DNA from: Clostridia bacterium | GTDB lineage: Bacteria > Bacillota > Peptococcia > Peptococcales > BICA1-8 | DNA length: 44,747 bases | NCBI GenBank assembly: GCA_030154225.1 | Contig: JASKKI010000013.1 | Span: forward strand, 1 to 44,747 | Direction of reading: 5' to 3' | Shown: one piece after another, positions 18,096 through 25,982 of the stretch | How positions within the stretch are numbered: position 1 is the stretch's first letter | Layout: each line of letters starts with the position of its first letter | Program-made: the position numbers and the translations under genes | The notes under the pieces: model-generated | What the model was told of the DNA's origin: nothing | The model's database searches: none | What the model saw: only the letters and a program-made list of their open reading frames with translations

Positions 18096-18315
18096 AAAAA
18101 AAATTAATACATAAAAAAGGAAAAAAGTAAATCTTATAGAAACATTAAATTAATATAATAATATATAACGTAAAATTAATATTTAAATAAATTAATAATA
18201 AAAAAAACAGAGATTCTGTTTATTTTATTAAAAAAGGAGAGGATAATTATTAAAATATCTATAAACCAATATATAAGAATTATAGAAAATAATAACTTTC
18301 ACGAGGGGGTTAATT
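18007..18315. other. AT-rich intergenic region before the sulfur-reductase cluster
   Basis: About 310 bases of extremely AT-rich sequence with no credible ORF. It contains the right arm of a 16-bp inverted repeat (18080-18095), a 7-bp hairpin AAACAGA/TCTGTTT (18205-18221) followed by ATTTTATT, and an isolated strong Shine-Dalgarno (about 18234-18243) with no normal start codon behind it. The promoter of the downstream cluster should lie here, but I cannot pick one with confidence among many TATAAT-like strings. Confidence 0.5.
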
Positions 18316-19404
18316 ATGAATTTGCTACGAGCTAGATTATTATCTTATTTTCTCGTTGTATTTTTGGCATTGTCATTGGTGGGTTGTGCTGCTAATGTTC
18401 CAGAAGGTACAAAAAATATAGAGAACTCAATGTCGAAAAGTACTAATGGAAGTGAAAAAAGTAATAATGAATTTGAAATTATCCGTCAAGTATCAGACAA
18501 ATTTTTAAAAAATAATAAAGTGAAGCTCATAACCGCCCGGGAACTTTATGAAAGAGTAATCCTTACTGGAGATAAAAGTTTTCATATTGTAGATATCCGC
18601 GGCGGTAGTCATTTTGCCGAGGCCCATATTCCTGGATCTATTAATATACCTTATGGCGAGACCTGGAAAGAATTAAAAACTGAGTTTTTACCTAGAGACA
18701 AAAAAATTGTTTTAGTTTGTTATTCTGGTCATACTTCAAGTCAAACTGCAGCATTTTGGGGAATGCTGGGATTTGATGTAGTTGTTTTAAAAAACGGGAT
18801 GGCAGGATGGTCTAAATATGAACAATTTATTGGTAGTACACCTTTAGCCTGTGAACCTTTTGATTTTCCTTTAGTATCAGATGTTGTTAAGGAGCAATCC
18901 TTTTCTTTACCAGTTATTAAAGAGGGTATAACCGATCCTACAAGCCTGATACGCAAACGTTCTGAAAATTATTTGAAAGGTAATTTCAGTCCCGTTATTT
19001 TAGCCAAAGATGTAAAAGAAAGAATAGTTGATGGCATCGAAGGTAACAATTTTTACCTGGTAGATATCCGTACTCTTGAACATTATCAAACTGGCCATAT
19101 TGCCGGCAGTATTAATATTCCTTTGAAAACTGTTGCTGAAATTGATAGTCTTAAAAAACTTCCTACCGATAAAAAAATTATTGTTATTGGGTATGACGGT
19201 CATGATGCCAGTCAGGTTGTTCGTATTTTAGTCCAATTAGGCTATAATGCAACAGCGATGAAGGATGGTATACGGATCTGGAACGGAAATGAACAAGTTA
19301 CCGGTATTCAGGGTATAAACTGTGCCAATGTTAAAAACCTACCAACTGATAAATTAAATTATAAACCTAAGACAGATAGTGCACCGGCAACTTGTAGTGG
19401 CTGA
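18316..19404 (+). CDS. Lipoprotein with two rhodanese domains, the second lacking its active-site Cys
   Basis: A 362-residue protein with a lipoprotein signal peptide (LVGC, lipid-attached Cys24), so it should be anchored on the outer face of the membrane. Rhodanese domain 1 (about 72-170) has VDIRGGSHFAEAHIPGSINIP and the loop VCYSGHTSSQ with catalytic Cys135. Domain 2 (about 225-325) has VDIRTLEHYQTGHIAGSINIP, but the loop reads IGYDGHDASQ, with Gly292 in place of Cys, so it should not carry sulfane sulfur. It is the first gene of a Psr-like reductase cluster. By analogy with Sud of Wolinella, it may bind polysulfide and feed the reductase; this is inference. Confidence 0.88.
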   Translation: MNLLRARLLSYFLVVFLALSLVGCAANVPEGTKNIENSMSKSTNGSEKSNNEFEIIRQVSDKFLKNNKVKLITARELYERVILTGDKSFHIVDIRGGSHFAEAHIPGSINIPYGETWKELKTEFLPRDKKIVLVCYSGHTSSQTAAFWGMLGFDVVVLKNGMAGWSKYEQFIGSTPLACEPFDFPLVSDVVKEQSFSLPVIKEGITDPTSLIRKRSENYLKGNFSPVILAKDVKERIVDGIEGNNFYLVDIRTLEHYQTGHIAGSINIPLKTVAEIDSLKKLPTDKKIIVIGYDGHDASQVVRILVQLGYNATAMKDGIRIWNGNEQVTGIQGINCANVKNLPTDKLNYKPKTDSAPATCSG

Positions 19405-19433
19405 TTTCAATAATATTGATAGGAGGAGTTTAA

Positions 19434-21635
19434 ATGGTAAGAGTTAGTCGTCGTACTTTTTTGAAAGCTTCCGCTCTAGCAGGTGTAGCCAGTTCTTTAC
19501 CCCTAATGGTTAATTTTAATGATTTCGCCAGAGCGGCTCAAGAAGCTCCTATTACCAAAATTCCTACCATGTGTAACGGATGTTCCAGTACTTGTGGAAA
19601 GTATGTTTATATAAAAAATGGTAGGGTGTGGAAGGTAGAAGGTAATCCTATTAACCTAAAGTCTTCCGGTAAATTATGTGCCCGCGCGCATGGGATGGCA
19701 GCAGATGTATACGGCCTCGGACGGGTTACCCAGCCTATGAAGCGTATAGGGGAGATGGAATTTGAACCTATTAGTTGGGCCCAAGCTTTTGAAGAAATCG
19801 GTAATAAATTATATGAGATAATCAATGAACATGGTGGTAATTCTGTGATGTGGTTAGGCCATGGTGGCAAAGAACACTATGCCAGTACTTTTTTAGATGA
19901 AATAGGGTCAGCCAACTATGTTACCCACTATGCTACCTGTTTTTCTTCCAAAACCAATGTATGGGATAGAATGGTAGGAACAATGCTTAATTCTGATTTT
20001 GATAATGCCAACTACATGCTTTTTGTCGGTCGGAATTTTGCCGGAGGAATTATTCCCGGGGTTATGAACCGCATTACAAAAGCAAAGGAGCGGGGAGCCA
20101 AGGTTGTAGTTGTTGATCCCAGATACTGTGAGTTAGCAATCATTGCCGATGAATGGATTCCAATCAGGCCGGGGACAGATTTAGCACTTTTCTTAGGCAT
20201 AGCCCATACCTTAATTTCTGAAAAAATTTATGATAGATCCTTTGTAACAAATTATGTTTATGGTTTTGACGAATTCTGGAGTGCCAATAAAGACTTTACT
20301 GCCGAAAAAGCTGCGGAAATTACCGGGATACCTGCAGAAAAAATTCGGGAAATAGCCCGTGAAATGGCTGCCAATGCTCCTAAAGCATTTTTGGATACCG
20401 GCTATCACGGCTTACATGCTCATTATGCAAATAGTACTCAAATTGCTATGATGAACGTTGTGGTTAACGCTTTACTTGGTAATATGTTTCAGGTCGGAGG
20501 TTTAATGCCCAGTGCCGGCATAACTTTGGGTCATGTGGAAACACCCCAAAGGGAAATTCCTGAAAAAGGTCCCAGGGCAGATGGAGCGGGAGTGGATGAT
20601 GAATATCCAACTGTAGAACCAAGCCGGGGTATTCCTCAAATTGTACCGGATTTAATAAAAAAAGGTAGGATTAAAGCTTTGTTTATCTACCACTACAATC
20701 CATTAAGGACTGCTCCAGATCCGGAATACCAGAAAGGTTTAAAAGAAGCAGACTTAGTTGTCAGTATTCCTGTAGATTGGAATGAAACTTCTTTATATAC
20801 AGCTGATTATATTTTACCTGAAAGTTATTACCTGGAACGTACAGAGCCTCCTAAAGTAATATCCGGTTTTATCGCCCATGCATATCCTCAGATTGCTGTG
20901 AGAAGGCAGGCTATTAAGCCTATTCATAATACTTTACCTCTTCTAGATATACTGAAGGGGATTACGGCTGCGGCTGGCTATTACAATTTATATCCTTTTA
21001 CAGTTGAAGAGGAAATAAAGGCTAGTGTGAAGCCACTGAACATAGCTCCTGAGTTATTAATGGAAACAGGTTGCCTGGAGTTCCCGGCAAGTGTCCAGCC
21101 AGGTTTCCCTATGAAAGATGGAAAACCTGCCTTAAATACATTTACAGGTAAAGTTGAGTTCTCCATAGGTGCATTTAAACTTTATGGACGGCAGGGTGTA
21201 GCTACTTGGGTTCCCCCTCTGGTTATGCCCAATGGTGAAGATGAATTCCGGCTTATTCATGGGAAACAACCTTGGCATTCCCATCATTTTACCTGTAATA
21301 ATCCGTATCTCATGGCTATTTCTGATAAATATAATGGAACCTGGCTGTGGATGAATAAGACCAGAGCTGAAAAATTGGGAATTAAAAACGGAGATCTGGT
21401 AACCATTTCTTCAGAAAAAGCAACAAAAGAAATACGGGTAAAAATTACCGAATTATTACATCCCGATTGTGTTTGGATACCTTCTGCTTACGGTGGTTTT
21501 TCAGAAAAATTAAAAACTGCTTATCAAGAGGGTATCAATTATAACGATTTTATACCGGCTCGTGTTGAACCATTATCGGGAAGTGTTATGGGTCAGGAAG
21601 TAATAGTTAAGGTCCGTAAGGGGGGTAATAGCTAG
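19434..21635 (+). CDS. Psr/Phs-type molybdopterin oxidoreductase catalytic subunit (probable polysulfide or thiosulfate reductase)
   Basis: A 733-residue DMSO-reductase-family enzyme. A twin-arginine signal (SRRTFLK, Arg6-Arg7) precedes a hydrophobic stretch, so it is exported folded through Tat. An N-terminal [4Fe-4S] cluster uses Cys47, Cys50, Cys54 and Cys82. The likely metal ligand is Cys169 (YATCFSSK), as in PsrA/PhsA. The C-terminal dinucleotide-binding domain is complete. The following genes encode PsrB- and PsrC-like subunits. Neighbouring rhodanese lipoproteins favour sulfur compounds as substrate, though arsenate, tetrathionate or other oxyanions cannot be excluded without phylogeny. 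Confidence 0.87.
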   Translation: MVRVSRRTFLKASALAGVASSLPLMVNFNDFARAAQEAPITKIPTMCNGCSSTCGKYVYIKNGRVWKVEGNPINLKSSGKLCARAHGMAADVYGLGRVTQPMKRIGEMEFEPISWAQAFEEIGNKLYEIINEHGGNSVMWLGHGGKEHYASTFLDEIGSANYVTHYATCFSSKTNVWDRMVGTMLNSDFDNANYMLFVGRNFAGGIIPGVMNRITKAKERGAKVVVVDPRYCELAIIADEWIPIRPGTDLALFLGIAHTLISEKIYDRSFVTNYVYGFDEFWSANKDFTAEKAAEITGIPAEKIREIAREMAANAPKAFLDTGYHGLHAHYANSTQIAMMNVVVNALLGNMFQVGGLMPSAGITLGHVETPQREIPEKGPRADGAGVDDEYPTVEPSRGIPQIVPDLIKKGRIKALFIYHYNPLRTAPDPEYQKGLKEADLVVSIPVDWNETSLYTADYILPESYYLERTEPPKVISGFIAHAYPQIAVRRQAIKPIHNTLPLLDILKGITAAAGYYNLYPFTVEEEIKASVKPLNIAPELLMETGCLEFPASVQPGFPMKDGKPALNTFTGKVEFSIGAFKLYGRQGVATWVPPLVMPNGEDEFRLIHGKQPWHSHHFTCNNPYLMAISDKYNGTWLWMNKTRAEKLGIKNGDLVTISSEKATKEIRVKITELLHPDCVWIPSAYGGFSEKLKTAYQEGINYNDFIPARVEPLSGSVMGQEVIVKVRKGGNS

Positions 21636-22174
21636 TGGCTAGATTTGCAATGTTAATCGATGCATCCCGTTGTACAGGTTGTAATGCTTGTCGAATTGCC
21701 TGTCAAATGCAGTGGCAGTTGCCACCGGAAAGATACTTCAATAGATTGGAACATCGTGAACGGGGTATCTATCCCAATGCAAAATGGGAAATTGTACCAA
21801 TACAGTGTATGCATTGTGATAACCCACCCTGTCGGGACGTTTGTCCAACAGGGGCTACTTATAAACGAACTGATGGAATTGTTTTAATCGACAGCAAAAA
21901 ATGTATAGGTTGTAAATATTGCCTGGCTGCCTGCCCCTATGGTGTCCGCCAGATAAATGAAAATGGTGTGCCTGAAAAATGCAGATTCTGTGCTGAATAT
22001 ATTATCGAAGGTATAATGCCTCCCTGCACTAGTACCTGTATGAATGAAGTAAGGGTTTTCGGTGATTTGGATGATCCTAATAGTAAGATCAGTAAGCTAA
22101 TGGCTAAAAAAGAAGTCTATCAATTACTTCCGGAAAAAGGTACAAAACCGCGGATTTATTATGTGAAAAAGTAG
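21635..22174 (+). CDS. PsrB/PhsB-like four-cluster ferredoxin subunit
   Basis: A 179-residue electron-transfer subunit with four [4Fe-4S] motifs: CTGCNACRIAC, CMHCDNPPCRDVC, CIGCKYCLAAC and CRFC with CTSTC. It relays electrons from the quinol-oxidising membrane subunit to the catalytic subunit. It has no signal peptide and should travel with the catalytic subunit through Tat. The GTG start overlaps the preceding stop by one base, indicating translational coupling. Confidence 0.9.
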   Translation: MARFAMLIDASRCTGCNACRIACQMQWQLPPERYFNRLEHRERGIYPNAKWEIVPIQCMHCDNPPCRDVCPTGATYKRTDGIVLIDSKKCIGCKYCLAACPYGVRQINENGVPEKCRFCAEYIIEGIMPPCTSTCMNEVRVFGDLDDPNSKISKLMAKKEVYQLLPEKGTKPRIYYVKK

Positions 22175-22189
22175 AAAGGAGGGAATGTT

Positions 22190-23365
22190 TTGTTTACTAA
22201 AAAAAATTGGTTGTTAATTTCTTTATTGCTAATAGGTATTGGAGCCATTGGTGCTATTAACGTTTTACTTCACGGGGAACATGTATTAGGTATTAATAAT
22301 CAAGTACCCTGGGGTATTTTAATTGCCGGTTATGTATTTTTCGCTGTTTCCAGTACAGGTGTCGGTTTAATTTCTTCCTTGGGCCATGTCTTTGGTTTTA
22401 CCCGCTTTGAATTATTAGGCAGAAGAGCCCTTCTTGTCTCCATTATTCTTTTACTTTGCGGTTTTGGGGTACTTGGTTTGGAATTGGCTAATCCATTTAA
22501 TTTGATTTATATTTTACTATCACCAAATTTCAGATCTCCTATCTGGTGGATGGGTGCTTTTTATGGATTATATTTGATCTTGCTTTTTGCCGAATTTTAC
22601 TATAGTCTCCACAATGATCATAAAAAAGTAAAGCCAATTGCCAATGTGGCTTTTATTACTAAACTTGCAGCAGTTAGTAACCTTGGTGTAGTTTTCGGTA
22701 TGCTTCATTCCCGTCCCTTTTGGCAAGGTCCGTATTTTTCTTTGTATATGATTTTAACGGCTATTTTATCTGGATCCGCAATTCTGGCCATTATATTTTA
22801 CCTGGTGGGTGAAAAGGGCGGCCAGGTTGCATACAGGGGTGAGCATATTGTAATTTCCCTTGGTAAGATATTGGTTGCGGCTTTGTTTATTACCGCTATA
22901 TTTACTTTTTGGAAACTTATAACCAGTATTTATGGTGGTGTTCCCGGAAAATATGAAGCAGCTATTGCTTTGCTAAAAGGGCCACTAAGTCTTAAGTTTT
23001 GGTTATTTGAAATAATAGCTGGTTTAATTATACCCATTTACATCTTATTCAAATACCAATTTCAACCGGCCAAGGTTTTCCTGGCAGCAATATTAGCCAT
23101 GATCGGTGTTTTGTTTATGCGGATGGATTTTGTTTTTGCCGGACAAATCATTCCTTTAAGGGTAATAGAGGGGGCACTAAGTGTTCCTTACAATACCTAT
23201 GTACCGGGGTGGTCGGAATGGGCTTTAATACTTGGTGCCATTGGTGTAACTATTTTTCTTTATATAATTGGTGAGCAAAAATTTAAATTAGATGTTCAAG
23301 TAGAAGAAGAGTATCACGACCAAGCAGGAAATTTGGTTTCCGGAAAAGCACCGTTAAATAATTAA
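22190..23365 (+). CDS. PsrC/NrfD-like quinol-oxidising membrane anchor
   Basis: A 391-residue hydrophobic protein with about ten predicted membrane segments, the NrfD/PsrC type. It would bind the catalytic and ferredoxin subunits to the membrane and take electrons from menaquinol. There are no haem-binding CxxCH motifs. The TTG at 22190 has AAAGGAGGG upstream. The C-terminal tail is acidic and soluble. Confidence 0.85.
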   Translation: MFTKKNWLLISLLLIGIGAIGAINVLLHGEHVLGINNQVPWGILIAGYVFFAVSSTGVGLISSLGHVFGFTRFELLGRRALLVSIILLLCGFGVLGLELANPFNLIYILLSPNFRSPIWWMGAFYGLYLILLFAEFYYSLHNDHKKVKPIANVAFITKLAAVSNLGVVFGMLHSRPFWQGPYFSLYMILTAILSGSAILAIIFYLVGEKGGQVAYRGEHIVISLGKILVAALFITAIFTFWKLITSIYGGVPGKYEAAIALLKGPLSLKFWLFEIIAGLIIPIYILFKYQFQPAKVFLAAILAMIGVLFMRMDFVFAGQIIPLRVIEGALSVPYNTYVPGWSEWALILGAIGVTIFLYIIGEQKFKLDVQVEEEYHDQAGNLVSGKAPLNN

Positions 23366-23395
23366 CCACTAATTTAAGGGGGAGGAGGATTGATA

Positions 23396-24022
23396 GTGCC
23401 AAGTCTGGTCATGAGGCGGCAAGAAGCGGTTGCAGAAATATTTTTGATCTTCGCGGAATTTTTTAAATATCCCAGTAGAAGTTTTTTTGATGATCTCAAA
23501 TGGGGTAATGTTGATAATCAACTGAAAATCTTATTTAAAACCGCCAACTTTAACCTGGGAGTTCCTAATTTTTATTCATTTATTAGCGAATTTTCAGAAT
23601 TAAAATCCACATATGCCCGCTGTTTTTTAGGTATAACTAAACCATTTGCTTTACCGATAGAATCGGTATATAAGACTTGGACAACGGACCCTACTGTAAA
23701 ATTACCAATAGCTAATAGTAAAGGGTATGTAATGGGGGATTCCGCAATGCATATTCTACATTTATTTGAACATTTTCAATTAGAGATTCCAGAAGAATAT
23801 GGGATGATGCCCGACCACCTGACAATTCTTTTAGAGTTATATGCTTTTATGATTGGAAAACGTTCTCCAAAAGAATGTGAAATTTTTATTAAAGATCATT
23901 TTAATTGGCTGGATGATTTTAAAGATGCTTTATATCAGGTAAAGGAAAGTGGGTTTTATCTCTATGTTCTAGATACTCTACAGAAAGTGATTAGAGAAGA
24001 ACAGTGTTATTTAGAAGGCTAG
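23396..24022 (+). CDS. TorD/DmsD-family chaperone for the molybdoenzyme
   Basis: A 208-residue, mostly helical protein. TorD-like features are the early AEIFLIFAEFFKYPS, the central TYARCFLG and the PDHLTILLELYAFM segment, close to the family's E-PDH motif. Such chaperones hold the twin-arginine signal and apo-enzyme during cofactor loading. The GTG at 23396 is preferred because GGAGGAGG lies 7 bases upstream; an in-frame TTG at 23390 almost touches that site. It directly follows the PsrC-like gene, so its client is probably the catalytic subunit encoded at 19434. Confidence 0.82.
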   Translation: MPSLVMRRQEAVAEIFLIFAEFFKYPSRSFFDDLKWGNVDNQLKILFKTANFNLGVPNFYSFISEFSELKSTYARCFLGITKPFALPIESVYKTWTTDPTVKLPIANSKGYVMGDSAMHILHLFEHFQLEIPEEYGMMPDHLTILLELYAFMIGKRSPKECEIFIKDHFNWLDDFKDALYQVKESGFYLYVLDTLQKVIREEQCYLEG

Positions 24023-24050
24023 GAAAATTAAGAAAAAGGGAGAGGTGTAT

Positions 24051-25307
24051 ATGAAAAAGGGTTTTCCAAAATTCTTATTGGTTAGTTTACTAATTTTAAT
24101 GTTAGTTATTTCCGGTTGTGCAGCAAATGAGGTTAAAGCTCCGGAACCCAAGGCTAAAGTTGAAGAGCCTAAAGCTGATCCTAATGCCAAGGTTGAAGCC
24201 CCAAAAGCTGAAGGACCTAAACCACTTCCTAAAGATCCTAATTTGAATTATGTTGAAACTGCATTTATGGAAAAACTGATCAAAGATGCTAAAGTAGTAA
24301 GCCAGAGAACTTCTTATGATCAACCCCATCCGGAGTGGGATTTTGTCCTAGTAGATGCTCGTCCCAAAGCAAAATATGATGAAGGTCATATTCCCGGTGC
24401 CATCAATATTCCTTTTGATGAATGGGATAAATACAATAAATTATTACCCGAAGATAAGGAGAAGCCTATTTATTTCTACTGTGGTGGTCTTGCCTGTGGT
24501 TTAAGTCCTAAATCAGCCCATAAAGCTAAAGAAATGGGTTATAAAAATGTATTTAATTATCAAGAAGGTGAACCTGGTTGGAAGGAGGCAGGCAATTATT
24601 TAATTGTTACCCAAGATTATGTAAAAGCTTTATTGACTGAAAACAATATTACTAATACCGAACTAAAACCATACTTAATTTTAGATGCCCGTCCCTATAA
24701 ATTATATTTTGAAGGGCATATTCCAAATGCTATTCCAACTCCCGATGAAATATTTACTGAAAAATTCCTGGCCGCTATGCCCAATGATAAAGAAACGGAA
24801 CTTATAGTTTACTGTGGTGGTTTCTTCTGTGGTAAAAGCCATAAAGTTGCAGATATCCTAACTGGTAATGGTTATAAGAATGTAAAGGTATTTGCCGGTG
24901 GTATGCCATCCTGGGTTGAAGCCAAACTACCTGTATTTGGTACAAAATCAAGTGGAGCCAGTTTTGATGTAGCTGTCCAAGGTGAAGTAAATCGTGGCTT
25001 AACTCCCGGTGAATGGCAAGCTAAGATGAAAGGTAATTATGTAGTACTGGATGTAAGAACAGCCGGTGAAAGGGAAAATGGAGCTATCAAAGGTTCCCTG
25101 CATATCCCCAGTGGAGATATTAATAAAGATCCTCAAGCCATAGTATCCAAATTACCAAATGATAAAAATACAACAATTTTAATTCACTGTGCCAGTGGAG
25201 CAAGGGCGGCCAGTGTTATTGATAAAATTGTCGACTTAGGATATAAGAATGCATTTTACCTAAAGAGCAGGATAGTAATTGATAAAGAAGGTAATTTTAG
25301 TTTCTAA
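24051..25307 (+). CDS. Lipoprotein with three rhodanese domains
   Basis: A 418-residue protein with a lipoprotein signal (VISGC, Cys23) and a Lys/Pro/Glu-rich spacer (about 28-62) that would hold the domains off the membrane. Domain 1 (about 90-182) has the active loop YCGGLACG with Cys144; domain 2 (about 190-292) has YCGGFFCG with Cys255; domain 3 (about 312-410) has HCASGARA with Cys379. All three catalytic cysteines are present, and the first two loops each carry a second Cys five residues later. It ends the Psr-like operon and likely binds sulfane sulfur on the outer membrane face. The ATG at 24051 has GGGAGAGG upstream. Confidence 0.88.
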   Translation: MKKGFPKFLLVSLLILMLVISGCAANEVKAPEPKAKVEEPKADPNAKVEAPKAEGPKPLPKDPNLNYVETAFMEKLIKDAKVVSQRTSYDQPHPEWDFVLVDARPKAKYDEGHIPGAINIPFDEWDKYNKLLPEDKEKPIYFYCGGLACGLSPKSAHKAKEMGYKNVFNYQEGEPGWKEAGNYLIVTQDYVKALLTENNITNTELKPYLILDARPYKLYFEGHIPNAIPTPDEIFTEKFLAAMPNDKETELIVYCGGFFCGKSHKVADILTGNGYKNVKVFAGGMPSWVEAKLPVFGTKSSGASFDVAVQGEVNRGLTPGEWQAKMKGNYVVLDVRTAGERENGAIKGSLHIPSGDINKDPQAIVSKLPNDKNTTILIHCASGARAASVIDKIVDLGYKNAFYLKSRIVIDKEGNFSF

Positions 25308-25313
25308 GTAAGC

Positions 25314-25347
25314 AAAGTGGAGTTTGATTATTTATAAACTCCACTTT
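25314..25347 (+). terminator. Terminator after the triple-rhodanese gene
   Basis: A perfect 12-bp stem joins AAAGTGGAGTTT (25314-25325) and AAACTCCACTTT (25336-25347), with a 10-base loop. The T-rich 3' arm is followed by CTT. Confidence 0.75.
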
Positions 25348-25416
25348 CTTCCTACCTATCGATAAAAAAGATGGCAAGTATTATTTACTGCTTACATTTT
25401 AAAGGAGAGCAAACAG

Positions 25417-25539
25417 ATGTTGGCTTTTTACCTAATATCGATTATAGGCTTTTTTAGTTATCATCTTTTTGTGCAATTTATAATTGAAAAACTTATGCTA
25501 AAATTATTTGTCAAAATAAAAAAAACAATTTATAATTAA
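25417..25539 (+). CDS. 40-residue single-span membrane peptide upstream of tatA
   Basis: An ATG preceded by AAAGGAGAG (spacing about 7) opens 40 codons. The product has an N-terminal hydrophobic helix (about residues 2-24) and a basic C-terminal tail rich in Lys (KLFVKIKKTIYN), a positive-inside single-pass topology. It ends 38 bases before tatA and follows the terminator of the rhodanese operon. I recognise no family. It could be a small accessory of TatA or an unrelated micropeptide; the ribosome site and composition are the only evidence that it is translated. Confidence 0.55.
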   Translation: MLAFYLISIIGFFSYHLFVQFIIEKLMLKLFVKIKKTIYN

Positions 25540-25577
25540 ATTGGAATAAATAAATATATTTAAGGAGAGGAATTTAA

Positions 25578-25781
25578 ATGCTCGGTTTCTTACCCAATAT
25601 TGGTATGCCTGAGTTGATATTGATTCTCGCATTGGCATTGATTATTTTTGGTCCAGGAAAACTACCCGAGGTAGGTAGAGCTATGGGTAAAAGTATTAAA
25701 GAGTTTAAAGGTGCAATGAGTTCTGCCCAAAAAGAAATAACAGAAGAGGCAGATGATAAAGATAATAATAAAAGCAATTAA
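25578..25781 (+). CDS. tatA: Twin-arginine translocase subunit TatA
   Basis: A 67-residue protein with one hydrophobic helix, the hinge [17 protein letters not shown] and an amphipathic then charged tail, the standard TatA layout. It forms the size-adjustable pore for folded Tat substrates. AAGGAGAGG precedes the ATG. No tatC is in the window. Its place just after the Psr-like cluster suggests it serves the twin-arginine catalytic subunit at 19434. Confidence 0.92.
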   Translation: MLGFLPNIGMPELILILALALIIFGPGKLPEVGRAMGKSIKEFKGAMSSAQKEITEEADDKDNNKSN

Positions 25782-25805
25782 TTTATAACCTGAGAAAATT
25801 TATTA

Positions 25806-25919
25806 TTCTCCGAGTCTTTATTCCTAAGGTTAAGTCTATGGAATATTGACCTGAGTAATTCTGTTACTCACGGGGTATAGCTGGAAACGGCTGTGCCTCC
25901 ACATTTTTGGAAAGGAGAA
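25806..25919 (+). promoter_or_regulatory. Moco-family riboswitch aptamer with P3 stem
   Basis: TTCTCC (25806-25811) pairs with GGAGAA (25914-25919) as P1. Inside are TATTCC/GGAATA (P2), TGAGTAA/TTACTCA (an extra stem, P3), AGCTG-GAAA-CGGCT, and the conserved GCCTCC...TTTGGAAAGGAGA. It lies in front of mobA and three further cofactor genes. The stem set matches the molybdenum-cofactor-sensing form better than the copy at 7257. Confidence 0.85.
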
Positions 25920-25937
25920 AAAGTTTAGACATAGTCT

Positions 25938-25969
25938 ATCCTTGTCTCCTTTGGGGACAAGGATTTTTT
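25938..25969 (+). terminator. Riboswitch-controlled terminator before mobA
   Basis: ATCCTTGTC (25938-25946) pairs with GACAAGGAT (25956-25964), followed by a T-run to 25969, only a few bases before the mobA ribosome site. AAAGGAGA (25911-25918), the 3' strand of P1, is exactly complementary to TCTCCTTT (25945-25952) inside this hairpin, giving an antiterminator. The predicted logic is: cofactor bound, P1 forms, transcription stops. Confidence 0.85.
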
Positions 25970-25982
25970 ATTGGAGGAAACA

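Noticed and set aside
18246-18330. Short ORF behind the strong Shine-Dalgarno near 18234-18243
   Set aside because: The only start codon at correct spacing is ATT, and no ATG, GTG or TTG opens the frame.
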